Program-made: the position numbers and the translations under genes
Shown here: piece by piece, positions 1-9,041 of the stretch
Numbering within the stretch: position 1 is the first letter of the stretch
Layout: each line of letters opens with the position of its first letter
The notes under the pieces: generated by a model
What the model saw: only the letters and a program-made list of their open reading frames with translations
Told to the model about the DNA's origin: nothing
The model's database searches: none
Assembly: GCF_005491705.1 (NCBI RefSeq)
Contig: NZ_CP028092.1
Location: 1,488,001 to 1,552,000, forward strand
DNA: 64,000 nucleotides
Direction of reading: 5' to 3'
Source: Pontibacter sp. SGAir0037
GTDB taxonomy: Bacteria > Bacteroidota > Bacteroidia > Cytophagales > Hymenobacteraceae

Positions 1-1
1 G

Positions 2-139
2 CAGATACAGGAGCGCTTCAGTCTGCCCTTCGGTCTGGATCCGAATATGTTCGGCCTGCTGGCTTCCTTTGTGCTTTATTTAACGTTAACATTATTATAC
101 CCGAATAAAAACCGAATCGAACATGACAGAAACAAATAA
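2..139 (+). CDS. C-terminal end of a membrane protein, possibly a sodium:solute symporter (5' end outside window)
   Basis: Frame 2 is open from the window edge to the TAA at 137-139 and gives 45 residues. They contain the stretch LPFGLDPNMFGLLASF, then a hydrophobic segment ending in LLYP and a short basic and polar tail. A Pro-Gly-Leu/Asp-Pro turn before a last membrane helix resembles the end of SSS-family sodium:solute symporters, but that is a weak match. The stop lies 17 bases inside the next gene, a typical operon overlap, so this protein is probably co-transcribed with the acetyltransferase and racemase. The family call is inference. That it is the tail of a real gene is more secure, because of the overlap and the membrane-like composition. 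Confidence 0.45.
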   Translation, partial: QIQERFSLPFGLDPNMFGLLASFVLYLTLTLLYPNKNRIEHDRNK

Positions 140-575
140 CATTAGCTACTACATTTTTACACCAGCCAATAACAGTGAGCTTGAGCGCGACGAAGTGATT
201 GATTTTCTGTTTCACCAATTGGATGAATACGGAGATGCGCGTGAAGACATTGCCAAATGCATGGCGTACGCGCTTTCGGAGGCCGAGGGAAAAGGAGGAG
301 CTGTGTTGGTAGCGCGAAACGATGGAAACATTGTAGGGGCGTTAATACTGAATAATACGGGTATGAGCGGGTATATACCTGAAAATATACTGGTTTATGT
401 GGCCGTTCACAACAGCCAGCGAGGGAAAGGCGTAGGAAAAGCGCTTGTTCAGCTGGCTGCCGATAACACGGAAGGAAGTATTGCGCTACATGTGGAGCCG
501 CAAAATCCGGCCCGTACATTATATGAGAAGCTGGGCTTTACAAATAAATATTTAGAATATAGACTACACCGATAA
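123..575 (+). CDS. GNAT family N-acetyltransferase
   Basis: A 150-residue protein of the usual single-domain GNAT size. Motif A, which binds the acetyl-CoA pyrophosphate, is seen as QRGKGVGKALV near residues 99-109, after the beta strand NILVYVAV. The late motif ARTLYEKLGF near 128-137 is the usual GNAT motif B. The substrate cannot be read from sequence. The gene overlaps the upstream membrane protein by 17 bases and ends 3 bases before the racemase, so the three probably form one transcript. A shared role in uptake, racemisation and acetylation of an amino acid is plausible but inferred. The ATG at 123 fits the overlap. Confidence 0.88.
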   Translation: MTETNNISYYIFTPANNSELERDEVIDFLFHQLDEYGDAREDIAKCMAYALSEAEGKGGAVLVARNDGNIVGALILNNTGMSGYIPENILVYVAVHNSQRGKGVGKALVQLAADNTEGSIALHVEPQNPARTLYEKLGFTNKYLEYRLHR

Positions 576-578
576 ACC

Positions 579-1655
579 ATGGCTGTACTAAAGCTACACC
601 GAAAGAAACTTCAGCATAACTACAACCATCTCAATAAGGTATTCCGGGAGCGAGGTATAGAATGGGGTATTGTTACCAAATTGCTTTGCGGAGAAGAGCT
701 TTTCCTGAGAGAAGTACTGGACCTTGGGGTAGAAGAAATACATGATTCCAGGGTAACCAACCTGAAAGCAATCAAACATATAGACCCGACTGTGCAGACT
801 GTTTATATCAAACCTGCACCAAAAAAGAGCATTCCTGAAATTGTGGAGTTTGCTGATGTCAGCTTTGAGACGGAACTGGAGATAATCCGCCTAATCTCGG
901 AAGAGGCAGGCAGACAAGGCAAAACGCATAAGATCATGATCATGATTGAAATGGGAGATTTGCGGGAGGGAGTAATGGGCGATGACCTGGTGAAGTTTTA
1001 CGAGCAGGTTTTCGAATTGCCACACATAACTATAGTTGGACTTGGCGCTAATTTCAACTGCCTGCATGGTGTTATGCCTACACAAGATAAACTTATACAG
1101 CTCAGCCTGTACAAGCAGGTAATAGATGCAAAATTCAACCTGGAAATACCCTGGGTGTCCGGCGGTACATCCGTAACCATACCCTTGCTGTTTAATCACC
1201 AACTGCCTAAAGGTGTCAACCATTTCAGGATTGGCGAAGCGCTGTTTTTCGGGTTAAATCTTTTTACCGGGGACACCTTTGAAGGCATGCACGACGATGT
1301 GTTTGAGTTTTGTGCTGAAATCATAGAACTGCAGGAAAAGCCTAAAATTCCCATTGGTATTCTGGCCGAAAACCCGAGCGGCCATAGCTTTGAAATAGAT
1401 GAGTCGCTGTACGGGCAAACATCCCACAGAGCTATTTTGGATGCCGGCTTACTTGACATTAACCCAAAATTCCTGCTTCCGAAAGATGAGGCTCTGGAGG
1501 TAATAGGGGCTAGTTCGGATATGCTGGTAGTTGAACTGGGGCAGAATGAGATGCAGTATAAAGTTGGTGATACCCTCACTTTTAACCTGCGCTATATGGG
1601 TGCCCTCAGCATCATGAACTCGAGATATATCACCAAAGAAGTGGTGGCCGAATAA
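579..1655 (+). CDS. Fold-type III PLP-dependent amino-acid racemase (alanine/ornithine racemase family)
   Basis: A 358-residue protein with an alanine-racemase-like N-terminal TIM barrel. The PLP lysine is K34 in the segment GIVTKLLCG, which corresponds to the VKANAYG motif of alanine racemases. Other barrel landmarks are EIHDSRVTN, MIMIEMGDLREG, GLGANFNC and the phosphate-binding VSGGTS loop, followed by HFRIGEALFFG. The shape matches the alanine/ornithine racemase branch (as in Clostridium Orr) better than biosynthetic Alr. The start lies 3 bases after the acetyltransferase stop, so translation is probably coupled. It would interconvert L- and D-forms of an amino acid in the cytoplasm. Which one is not visible. 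Confidence 0.85.
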   Translation: MAVLKLHRKKLQHNYNHLNKVFRERGIEWGIVTKLLCGEELFLREVLDLGVEEIHDSRVTNLKAIKHIDPTVQTVYIKPAPKKSIPEIVEFADVSFETELEIIRLISEEAGRQGKTHKIMIMIEMGDLREGVMGDDLVKFYEQVFELPHITIVGLGANFNCLHGVMPTQDKLIQLSLYKQVIDAKFNLEIPWVSGGTSVTIPLLFNHQLPKGVNHFRIGEALFFGLNLFTGDTFEGMHDDVFEFCAEIIELQEKPKIPIGILAENPSGHSFEIDESLYGQTSHRAILDAGLLDINPKFLLPKDEALEVIGASSDMLVVELGQNEMQYKVGDTLTFNLRYMGALSIMNSRYITKEVVAE

Positions 1656-1697
1656 TTGCAAGACTTACTTCAAGACTTACTTATAGAAGTAACGAGA

Positions 1698-1730
1698 AGG
1701 CCTGGGTTCTTTCATCTGGAACCCAGGCCT
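1698..1730. terminator. Bidirectional terminator hairpin between racemase and uspA
   Basis: A perfect 12-bp stem (1698-1709 with 1719-1730, AGGCCTGGGTTC and its complement) and a 9-nt loop lie between two convergent genes. Both flanks are A/T-rich but there is no long T-run. It probably stops transcription from both sides. Confidence 0.75.
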
Positions 1731-1744
1731 ATTTAAGTGAGGGT

Positions 1745-2671
1745 TTAGTCTGTGCCTAAAAGCGCATCCAGAAAGCCTGTCTCTTCTTTTTTCTTTTTGA
1801 ACACGATAAGCGGCATGTCGTCGTTGTAGTGCATCAGCTTTTCGGTAACGCTTCCGACCACAAAAAGGGCAGCGGCTGTTTTTCCTTTCGCACCTACCAC
1901 CAATAGATCTCCTTTGGCTCTTTTAGCTTCCAGTACGATCAGTTCGCCAATATCATCGTCGTTGTGCTTCTTAACCAGTTTTAGTGTGGTTCGTGCTTTC
2001 AACTCGGGGAACCGCTGCAATAGCTGGTCAAATTTTTCCTTGGCAAACCCCTGCATGCGACGATCGAAATCTTCGTAGCTGATGCCAAGCGTAATGTAGC
2101 CTGTTGGTACTTCGTATACATGCAGGCAAACCAGCTCCAGGTCTGGATTTACAAGGGCTGAGTTCAGCAGCCGCTCCATCGCCATCATAGAGTATTCTGA
2201 AAAATCCACACTTATTACAGCACGTTTAAGCTTCGGTTCGAAATTTTCAGGAACAAAAAGGACACTTACCCGGCCGTTGCGCACTATTTTCTGTGACAAT
2301 AAGCCGCTTCCCTTTAAGCGGAGTTTTCTGCCAACTACCGCCAGGTCTATTTGTTCAGACTTAGAAATATGCAGCAATTCTTTAAGCGGAGAACCTTCCA
2401 GAACTTTTATCTCCAGTTGTACCTGTGGCAGGTTGTTAAAGTGTGGCTGAACCTTATCTGAAATAGCCGTGTGAATTGCCTCTCCTGCCGATAAGCCCTG
2501 TCTGTCAATATCATGAAATACATCATCGTGTATATCCAGGCTTCTTTCGGTGTGTATGAAGTATACTTTCTGAATGGAGGAGATGCGGCACAAAAAAGCA
2601 GTATACCGAATCAGTGTCTCGTCCATCTCTGTCAGGTCGAGCCCGACCATTAAGCGTTTTAAGGTATTCAT
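1745..2671 (-). CDS. Universal stress protein with two tandem UspA domains
   Basis: A 308-residue protein made of two Usp domains, roughly 1-150 and 165-308. Each has the nucleotide-binding signature. The first reads VVGRKLRLKGSGLLSQK (about residues 112-128) and the second VVGAKGKTAAALFVVGSVTEK near the C-terminus, matching G-x2-G-x9-G-S/T with some variation. Such tandem UspA proteins are cytoplasmic, bind ATP or AMP, and are made under stress or growth arrest. The gene is a single unit, divergent from the mrp antiporter operon and convergent with the racemase. A link with salt or alkaline stress through the neighbouring mrp operon is inference only. Confidence 0.92.
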   Translation of the reverse strand: MNTLKRLMVGLDLTEMDETLIRYTAFLCRISSIQKVYFIHTERSLDIHDDVFHDIDRQGLSAGEAIHTAISDKVQPHFNNLPQVQLEIKVLEGSPLKELLHISKSEQIDLAVVGRKLRLKGSGLLSQKIVRNGRVSVLFVPENFEPKLKRAVISVDFSEYSMMAMERLLNSALVNPDLELVCLHVYEVPTGYITLGISYEDFDRRMQGFAKEKFDQLLQRFPELKARTTLKLVKKHNDDDIGELIVLEAKRAKGDLLVVGAKGKTAAALFVVGSVTEKLMHYNDDMPLIVFKKKKEETGFLDALLGTD

Positions 2672-2837
2672 AATGTTCGATTATGAGTGGGTTTGAGTTA
2701 TAACATTAAAAATTTCCACCTACGCTACCCCTCTCTCCTTCTCTTCAAAATGTAACTAAATCCGCGCAGGCGGGTACTATGTGTTTAAACTACCTTACGA
2801 AACAAACAGCTATATCTTTACATAATATACATATTTC

Positions 2838-5165
2838 ATGCTAATCGCCATACTTGCAGGGCTTCTTGTTGCTTTTGCTGCGCCACAGTTATACCGCCTC
2901 CTGGGCAAAATGATTATGGTGCCTATGGTGCTGTTGCCACTGGCCTTGTTTGTCTACTTTTGTACCTTTCTTGCTCCGGTCCTGAACGGGCAGACAGTGG
3001 TGCAGGAGTTTCGCTGGATTTCTTCTCTTGGGGTGAACCTGCTGTTTCAGCTCGATGGTCTTAGCCTCTTTTTTTCATTGCTGATCACCAGTTTTGGCAC
3101 CCTGATTATGGCCTATGCTGCCTCTTACCTGAAAGGCGATGCACTTCTGGGCAGGTTTTACCTGTACCTCACGCTCTTTATGACAGCTATGCTGGGCGTA
3201 GTGCTGTCTGCCAATATACTCTGTTTACTGGTGTTCTGGGAAGTGACCAGTATCAGTTCTTATCTACTTATCAGCTATAAGCATAAATATGAAGTAGCGC
3301 GGGCTTCGGCTTTACAGGCACTGCTTATTACAAACGGCGGCGGCCTTTGCCTGATGGCCGGACTTATTTTGCTGGGTACAGCCGGTGATACTTATTCTAT
3401 TGTAGAGCTACAGCAGATGCATTCGGTGTTGGCCGACCATCACTTATATGTGCCCATTGTGCTGCTAGTCATGCTGGGGGCTTTCACTAAATCTGCCCAG
3501 TTTCCGTTTCATGTCTGGTTACCGAATGCTATGGCGGCCCCAACACCTGTCAGCGCTTACCTGCATTCGGCAACTATGGTAAAAGCGGGTGTATACCTGC
3601 TAGCCCGATTTACGCCTATGCTCGGCGGGAGCGACCTCTGGAATTATACCATAATGGCCGTTGGAGCTGTTACAGCAGTCGTTGGAGCTTTCCTGGCTTT
3701 GCAGCAACTCGACCTGAAAGCAATACTGGCTTATACAACTATCAGTGCCTTAGGAAGCCTGATCACCCTGATCGGTATTGGCTCTCCTTTTGCCTTGCAG
3801 GCAATGCTGGTGTTCCTGTTGGCGCACGCACTCTACAAAGGAGCCTTGTTTATGATTGCCGGCACCGTAGACCATGCTACCGGCACCCGCGACACCACAA
3901 AACTGCATCTGCTTGGCCGTCGTATGCCCATGCTTTCTGCAGCAGCCGTACTATCGGCTTTATCCATGGCAGGCATTCTTCCCTTCTTCGGATTTATCGG
4001 AAAAGAACTGCTTTACGAGGGCACATACGAAGCACCGGCGTATGCCATACCGCTCACCATTTGCATTGTCTTTTCCGGCGTAGCTTTTGTGGCAGTGGCT
4101 ATCCGGCTTGGCTTTGGCATCTTTTTTAGAAAATCAGGTGAGCCTACCACTATAGCACATCAACCCGAAACTGCTTTGTGGCTGCCTCCTCTCCTGCTGA
4201 GTTTGATTGGTCTGTTGTTCGGGCTGCTGCCGGGCACCTCGGTTACGCCTTTGTTAAACGCTGCGGCCGCTGCCCTGATAGGTGCACAGCAGGCAGGGCT
4301 TGATCTGGCACTCTGGCATGGCTTTAACACCATCCTGATGCTCACCCTGCTCACCATCGCGCTTGGAATAGCTGCCTATACCTTTACTAATGTGTTCACC
4401 ACCTGGCCGGTGCACCTGGAGCGGCTTTATAAAATCGGTCCGGGACAGCTCTACTATGGATTAAAGAAAGCAGCTTCGGTTGGAGCAGTAGCCTTAATCA
4501 GAAACGTGCAGAATGGCTCCTTAAGGAGTTATGTGGCCATTATTATCCTCACCTTCGTAGTTTTTGTTGTCGCAGCTATCTGGCAGGAAGCTCTGTTCAG
4601 TGTTGTGAGTTCCCAAACCTGGCTTACTGCTTTCGGAGATATAGAGCTGAACGAGTACCTGCTCATACTGCTCATGCTACCTGCCACCATATTTGTAAGC
4701 ACCACCAGGTCGAGGCTAATAGCCATTACCACCATGAGCCTGGTTGGCTATGCGATAGCGCTGGCTTATATTTTCTTTGGAGCTCCCGATTTGGCCGCCA
4801 CGCAATTTTTGATAGAAACCCTTACAGCCGTGCTATTTGTGCTTGTGCTGCATAAACTGCCCAAACTAAGCCCGATGGTTAAGAGCCCGAAAATCAACCT
4901 GAAGTACATTTCTTTGTCTGTGCTGTTTGGTGCTACCATGTCCTATGTGATGGTTATGGTGCGGCAGTTCCCTTTAGATTCGGAACTGAAAGCCTATTAT
5001 GGCGCAGCCAGTTGGCTGGAAGCCAAAGGCAGAAATATTGTAAATGTGATTCTGGTGGATTTCAGGGCATTCGACACACTGGGAGAAATCACTGTGCTGG
5101 CAGTGGCAGTGATTGGGATTTTCTCATTGCTACAACTATACCCGGAGAAAGGAGATCAGCTATGA
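2838..5165 (+). CDS. mrpA: Mrp Na+/H+ antiporter subunit A
   Basis: A 775-residue polytopic membrane protein and the first gene of a complete seven-gene mrp/mnh operon. The N-terminal two thirds resemble NADH dehydrogenase subunit 5 (NuoL), with LLVFWEVTSISSYLLI near residue 130 and AMAAPTPVSAYLHSATMVKAGVYLL near 232-256. The C-terminal part has the DUF4040-type segment GAPDLAATQFLIETLTAVLF near 650. With the other subunits it exchanges cytoplasmic Na+ for protons, giving salt and alkali tolerance. The stop overlaps the mrpB start (ATGA at 5162-5165). The length is close to the family norm of about 770-800. Confidence 0.95.
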   Translation: MLIAILAGLLVAFAAPQLYRLLGKMIMVPMVLLPLALFVYFCTFLAPVLNGQTVVQEFRWISSLGVNLLFQLDGLSLFFSLLITSFGTLIMAYAASYLKGDALLGRFYLYLTLFMTAMLGVVLSANILCLLVFWEVTSISSYLLISYKHKYEVARASALQALLITNGGGLCLMAGLILLGTAGDTYSIVELQQMHSVLADHHLYVPIVLLVMLGAFTKSAQFPFHVWLPNAMAAPTPVSAYLHSATMVKAGVYLLARFTPMLGGSDLWNYTIMAVGAVTAVVGAFLALQQLDLKAILAYTTISALGSLITLIGIGSPFALQAMLVFLLAHALYKGALFMIAGTVDHATGTRDTTKLHLLGRRMPMLSAAAVLSALSMAGILPFFGFIGKELLYEGTYEAPAYAIPLTICIVFSGVAFVAVAIRLGFGIFFRKSGEPTTIAHQPETALWLPPLLLSLIGLLFGLLPGTSVTPLLNAAAAALIGAQQAGLDLALWHGFNTILMLTLLTIALGIAAYTFTNVFTTWPVHLERLYKIGPGQLYYGLKKAASVGAVALIRNVQNGSLRSYVAIIILTFVVFVVAAIWQEALFSVVSSQTWLTAFGDIELNEYLLILLMLPATIFVSTTRSRLIAITTMSLVGYAIALAYIFFGAPDLAATQFLIETLTAVLFVLVLHKLPKLSPMVKSPKINLKYISLSVLFGATMSYVMVMVRQFPLDSELKAYYGAASWLEAKGRNIVNVILVDFRAFDTLGEITVLAVAVIGIFSLLQLYPEKGDQL

Positions 5166-5713
5166 AAACCATTATACTTGCAGCAGCGCTACGCCTGTTT
5201 TTCCCGCTGTTTATATTCTTTTCGTTTTACATCCTGATCAGGGGGCATAACCATCCTGGCGGAGGTTTTATCGGCGGGCTCATTCTGGCCATACCTTTTA
5301 TTTTTCATGTGCTCATACATGGAGCAGCAGAAACCCAGGATACGCTTTTTGTGAAACGGGTTTACTCTCTTAAAAGAAAGGAGCGGGAATCATCTTTGAG
5401 CTACTACACCCGGAACATTGGTTATCGCCTGCGTGGCCTCCTTCCCTGGTACTCACGCGAGGACAAGGACAAGGTCCTGGTCCGGCAGTTTGTAATAGAA
5501 CCTCTGAATGTGATTCCGGTGGGGCTTGCCCTTTCGTTAATCAGCGGATTGATTCCCCTGTTTTTAGGAGAGGCTTTTTTAACAGGCGTATGGGCAAAAG
5601 CGCAGTTGCCGCTAATAGGCAAAGTAGGAACAACCCTGTTATTTGATATAGGCGTTTACCTGCTGGTTTCGGCCGTGGTGCTTAAAATAACATTAGTCAT
5701 GTCTAAAGAATAA
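5162..5713 (+). CDS. mrpB: Mrp Na+/H+ antiporter subunit B
   Basis: A 183-residue membrane protein. The open frame begins earlier, but the ATG at 5162 overlaps the mrpA stop as ATGA and starts with [17 protein letters not shown], the family's usual N-terminus. The hallmark [14 protein letters not shown] follows near residues 28-41. Between the second and third membrane segments is a charged stretch of about 55 residues (roughly 62-118) rich in Lys, Arg, Glu and Tyr, longer than the loop in Bacillus MrpB. It fits MnhB variants that carry a cytoplasmic insertion. It is part of the hetero-oligomeric antiporter. Confidence 0.93.
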   Translation: MKTIILAAALRLFFPLFIFFSFYILIRGHNHPGGGFIGGLILAIPFIFHVLIHGAAETQDTLFVKRVYSLKRKERESSLSYYTRNIGYRLRGLLPWYSREDKDKVLVRQFVIEPLNVIPVGLALSLISGLIPLFLGEAFLTGVWAKAQLPLIGKVGTTLLFDIGVYLLVSAVVLKITLVMSKE

Positions 5714-5717
5714 CCCT

Positions 5718-6083
5718 ATGGATTTAATTTTTGCAATCGGAGTGGGTTTGCTGTTTGCGGCCTCCTTATACATGATCTTACACAGGCACCTCTTTAAATT
5801 AATTGTAGGGCTGATGGTTTTTGGACTGGCAAGTAACCTGTATGTATTTGCCATCGGCAGGCTTACACGCGAACAGAGTGCCATTATACCGGCAGATGCC
5901 GATGTGGCTGTAGAGCCCTTTGCCGATCCTGTTCCGCAGGCTTTGATTCTGACGGCCATTGTTATAGGTTTTGGCTTGCAGGCTTTTGCTATTGTACTGG
6001 TAAAGCGCCTGTACCAGGTAGCAGGCACCGATAATATAGATGAGTTAAACAATACCGATAAAATAGATTCTACCGAAAACTAA
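5718..6083 (+). CDS. mrpC: Mrp Na+/H+ antiporter subunit C
   Basis: A 121-residue protein homologous to NuoK, with three membrane helices. The motif [21 protein letters not shown] near residues 71-91 is diagnostic for MrpC/MnhC. The C-terminal tail is short and acidic with repeated Asn-Asp-Lys-Ile units. It begins 4 bases after mrpB and ends 5 bases before mrpD, in the standard operon order. Confidence 0.94.
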   Translation: MDLIFAIGVGLLFAASLYMILHRHLFKLIVGLMVFGLASNLYVFAIGRLTREQSAIIPADADVAVEPFADPVPQALILTAIVIGFGLQAFAIVLVKRLYQVAGTDNIDELNNTDKIDSTEN

Positions 6084-6088
6084 ACCCG

Positions 6089-7621
6089 ATGCTGATACAA
6101 GACAACCTGATATTGCTGTTACCGATGCTGGTGCCTTTGGCAGGAGCTATTCTGTGTATTTTCTGCTGGAGGGCTGTTTTGAGTCAGAAAGTGGTGGCAC
6201 TGCTCACCCAGCTTTGCCTGCTGGCCAGCACCGCATGGTTGTTTCAGCAGGTGGTGGAGAGAGGAATTTTAACTATACAGATCGGTGGCTGGCCTGCCCC
6301 TTATGGCATTACGGTTATTGCAGACCTTTTCAGTTGCCTGATGCTCACGGCCAGTGCTCTGGTGGGTTTAGCGGTTGTTTTATATTCGTTTTATGATTTA
6401 GACAAAGCCAGGATCAGGTTTGGCTATTATCCGGTGGTGCTGATTATGCAGATGGGTATTGGAGGTACTTTGCTGACCGGAGACCTTTTTAACTTGTATG
6501 TATGGTTTGAAATACTGTTGATATGCGCTTTTGTACTGATTACAATAGGAGGCACAAAGCAGCAGTTAGAGGGCGCCCTGAAATATGTAACCATCAACCT
6601 GATTGCCTCCGGGCTTCTGCTGGTAGGCATCGGAACGGTATATGGTGTTGCAGGATCGCTTAATATGGCTGAAATAGCTGTTCAGGCCCGCAACTTGCCT
6701 CATACGCAAAGTTTATTTGTGGTAGCCAGCATGTTCTTTATCGTGAGTGTCGGTATCAAAGCGGCAGCATTTCCGCTGTTTTTCTGGTTGCCTGCCTCCT
6801 ATCACACGCCTCCTATCGCTATCTCAGCCATTATTGCAGGGCTCCTGACCAAGGTGGGGGTATATGTGCTGATCAGGCTGTTTACGCTAATCTTCCAGGT
6901 GGAGCCCGGTATTACAAATAGCATCCTGCTCTGCATGGCGGGTTTTTCTATGGTTATTGGTGTGTTGGGAGCCGCTATACAAACCGACTACAGAAAAGTG
7001 CTTTCCTTCAGCATTGTAAGCCAGATTGGTTATATGCTGATGGGGCTCGCCATTTTTACACCGCTTGCTATTGCAGGTTCTATCTTTTTCATCATCCAGA
7101 ACATGCTGGTAAAGGCCAACCTGTTCCTGGTTGGCGGGGCCGTAGCACAGGAGCGCGGCACTTTCAGCTTCCGATATCTGGGTGGAGTGTATAAGCACCG
7201 GCCCCTGCTGGCAGGTATTTTCTTTGTGTCGGCTTTGTCGCTTGCGGGTATACCGCCCTTTTCCGGCTTCTGGGGCAAGCTAATGCTGGCAAGAGCCGGT
7301 TTCGAAAGCGGCTTTTACACCATAGCAGGTATAGCGGTTGGTGCCAGTATTATCACAATCATTTACCTGACCAGGATCTGGAACCAGGTTTTCTTGAAAG
7401 ATAAACCAGCAGACGCTGCCATTGCCCTGCTCCCGACGCAGCCTTTCCGAGGTATACTGCAACTGCCTATGCTCCTGCTTTTAGGCTTTATCCTGGCAAT
7501 GGGTGTTTATGCAGAACCCTTTGTGGACTTTACCTTACAGGCTGCCGACGGTCTGCTCAACAGCGAAAACTACATTAATGCCGTATTACATAAACCACAG
7601 GCAGAAAGGATAACGCCATGA
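6089..7621 (+). CDS. mrpD: Mrp Na+/H+ antiporter subunit D
   Basis: A 510-residue polytopic protein homologous to NuoN/NuoM. Landmarks are GDLFNLYVWFEILLICAFVLI near residue 131, a proton-channel segment with IKAAAFPLFFWLPASYHTPP near 228, and TDYRKVLSFSIVSQIGYMLMGLA near 294. These are the conserved charged helices of complex-I-like antiporter subunits. The stop overlaps the mrpE start (ATGA at 7618-7621). It forms one of the two putative ion channels of the Mrp complex. Confidence 0.95.
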   Translation: MLIQDNLILLLPMLVPLAGAILCIFCWRAVLSQKVVALLTQLCLLASTAWLFQQVVERGILTIQIGGWPAPYGITVIADLFSCLMLTASALVGLAVVLYSFYDLDKARIRFGYYPVVLIMQMGIGGTLLTGDLFNLYVWFEILLICAFVLITIGGTKQQLEGALKYVTINLIASGLLLVGIGTVYGVAGSLNMAEIAVQARNLPHTQSLFVVASMFFIVSVGIKAAAFPLFFWLPASYHTPPIAISAIIAGLLTKVGVYVLIRLFTLIFQVEPGITNSILLCMAGFSMVIGVLGAAIQTDYRKVLSFSIVSQIGYMLMGLAIFTPLAIAGSIFFIIQNMLVKANLFLVGGAVAQERGTFSFRYLGGVYKHRPLLAGIFFVSALSLAGIPPFSGFWGKLMLARAGFESGFYTIAGIAVGASIITIIYLTRIWNQVFLKDKPADAAIALLPTQPFRGILQLPMLLLLGFILAMGVYAEPFVDFTLQAADGLLNSENYINAVLHKPQAERITP

Positions 7622-8112
7622 AAACATTTCTCATACACTGTATTATAGCCGCCTATGTGGTAAACTGGGTGCTGGTGCAGCAGGAGTGGCTGCCTTTCAA
7701 CGCCTTTGTAACCTTTCTGGTGTTTCTGGGTGCTTTCTTTATCCTCTGGCTGAGTGCGCTTGTTTATAACAGGGAATATTTCAGGAAAATGCCGAAGGTC
7801 ATCGGGCTGTTTTTCTTTTTTCTGAAGGAGCTGATCATGGCAAACCTAAAAATCGCTTATGATATTATTACGCCACGGTATTTTATGAACCCCGCTATTA
7901 TTGCTTTACCGCTTAAAGCCAAAACCGACCTGGAGATTAGCCTGCTGGCCAACATGCTTACCCTTACTCCCGGCTCTTTGAGCGTGGATGTTTCTGAAGA
8001 CAGAAAGGAACTCTATGTGCATCTGCTTTACGCTGCCGACGAAGATGTAGAGTCGATTAAACTGGAACTGAAAAACGGATTTGAAAGAAGAATTTTAGAG
8101 ATAACTACATGA
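7618..8112 (+). CDS. mrpE: Mrp Na+/H+ antiporter subunit E
   Basis: A 164-residue protein with two N-terminal membrane segments and a soluble C-terminal domain. The signature is the segment [26 protein letters not shown] near residues 111-136, which matches the MNHE domain (LTPGT/S followed by VD). The start overlaps mrpD and the stop overlaps mrpF, both as ATGA, so translation is probably coupled. Confidence 0.93.
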   Translation: MKTFLIHCIIAAYVVNWVLVQQEWLPFNAFVTFLVFLGAFFILWLSALVYNREYFRKMPKVIGLFFFFLKELIMANLKIAYDIITPRYFMNPAIIALPLKAKTDLEISLLANMLTLTPGSLSVDVSEDRKELYVHLLYAADEDVESIKLELKNGFERRILEITT

Positions 8113-8372
8113 ACCTGTTTGATACTTCCCTGCTGATAGCATTTTTTGTGCTGGGTGTTTGTCTGCTGCTGGCTGCCATCAGGTTTGCCATGGGTCCAAG
8201 TCTGCTGGACCGCATCACCGCTTTCGATTTAATTGTGGCAAATGTAATCGGTCTTATTGCTATTTACAGTAAACTGACGCGAGATTTTGAGCTGATTGAT
8301 GTTGCCCTGATCCTTTCACTGTTCGGTTTCCTGGGTTCGATCTCGTTTACCTATTATATGATGCGCCGTTAA
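8109..8372 (+). CDS. mrpF: Mrp Na+/H+ antiporter subunit F
   Basis: An 87-residue protein with three hydrophobic segments and the family signature MGPSLLDRITAFDLIVANVIGL (about residues 27-48). In MrpF proteins the conserved R and D of the DR..AFD region are needed for activity. The start overlaps the mrpE stop as ATGA, and mrpG follows 9 bases later. Confidence 0.93.
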   Translation: MNLFDTSLLIAFFVLGVCLLLAAIRFAMGPSLLDRITAFDLIVANVIGLIAIYSKLTRDFELIDVALILSLFGFLGSISFTYYMMRR

Positions 8373-8381
8373 ACATAGCCT

Positions 8382-8783
8382 ATGAACCTGGATATTGAAT
8401 TTATAAAAGAAATCATCAGTAGTGCTTTTATTCTGGCTGGGGTATTCTTTATGCTGGTAGCTGCCATTGGCCTGCTGCGCCTGCCAGATTTTTATACGCG
8501 TATGTCAGCCATTACGAAGGGAGCAACATTAGGCATGGGTTTTATAGTGGTAGGTATTGGCGTGTATTTCAACGATACTGAAATCATGCTGAAGATACTG
8601 GGCATACTTTTCTTTACGCTCATCACCTCTCCTGTGGCTGCCCATGCCATTACCCGTTCTGCCATACATAAAAAAGTAACGCTCTGGAAAAAAACGAATA
8701 TCGAAGAGTTTGAAACTTATCTTAAGAAGAACAGGCTGGAACTGATTGAGAAAAAAGGCGACAACGACAAAGCCGCCAGCTGA
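8382..8783 (+). CDS. mrpG: Mrp Na+/H+ antiporter subunit G
   Basis: A 133-residue protein and the last subunit of the operon. It has three membrane segments and the MnhG signature GLLRLPDFYTRMSAITKGATLG (about residues 29-50), then FTLITSPVAAHAITRSA. The tail is highly charged (KKNRLELIEKKGDNDKA). With this gene all seven subunits A-G are present, in the canonical order, without breaks. Confidence 0.94.
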   Translation: MNLDIEFIKEIISSAFILAGVFFMLVAAIGLLRLPDFYTRMSAITKGATLGMGFIVVGIGVYFNDTEIMLKILGILFFTLITSPVAAHAITRSAIHKKVTLWKKTNIEEFETYLKKNRLELIEKKGDNDKAAS

Positions 8784-8788
8784 ATGCT

Positions 8789-8965
8789 TTACTGTGCCCG
8801 CCTCTCTTCACCTGTAAAAGGCCTGGCAGGAACAGCATAGGTCCTGCGTGCATCCACAGAAGTAAGTTTATGGTCCGGGTAAGTTAAGGCCGCAAGTTTA
8901 CCGCCGAACACACAACCGGTGTCGATGTTGATGGAAGAGAATTGGTTAGCAAAAACATAAAAAAT
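8789..8965 (-). pseudogene. 3' remnant of a metallophosphoesterase (Ser/Thr phosphatase-like) gene
   Basis: On the minus strand there is an open frame of 58 codons with no ATG. It is bounded by an in-frame TAG (8966-8968) and ends at TAA (8789-8791). Its translation contains NQFSSINIDTGCVFGGKLAA and then DARRTYAVPARPF. This is the C-terminal signature INIDTGxVYGGKL-TAL...RTY of PP1-like/ApaH-like metallophosphatases, which are normally about 200-250 residues long. The N-terminal metal-binding motifs (GDxHG, GDxVDRG, GNHE) are absent upstream. The fragment lies between mrpG and the CLC gene, so an insertion or deletion probably removed the 5' part. That it is non-functional is inference. Confidence 0.7.
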
Positions 8966-9041
8966 CTAGCGACTACCATCCTCGTTTTCTAACTTTAGGG
9001 GTTAATTCCCGGTTGGGAACCAAGAAAGATCCTTTGCAGGC

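Noticed and set aside
123..3000. Long open frames antisense to real genes across the window (for example 157-519, 1196-1579, 14558-15001)
   Set aside because: They lie in other frames of clear protein-coding genes and have no family signatures or own signals.
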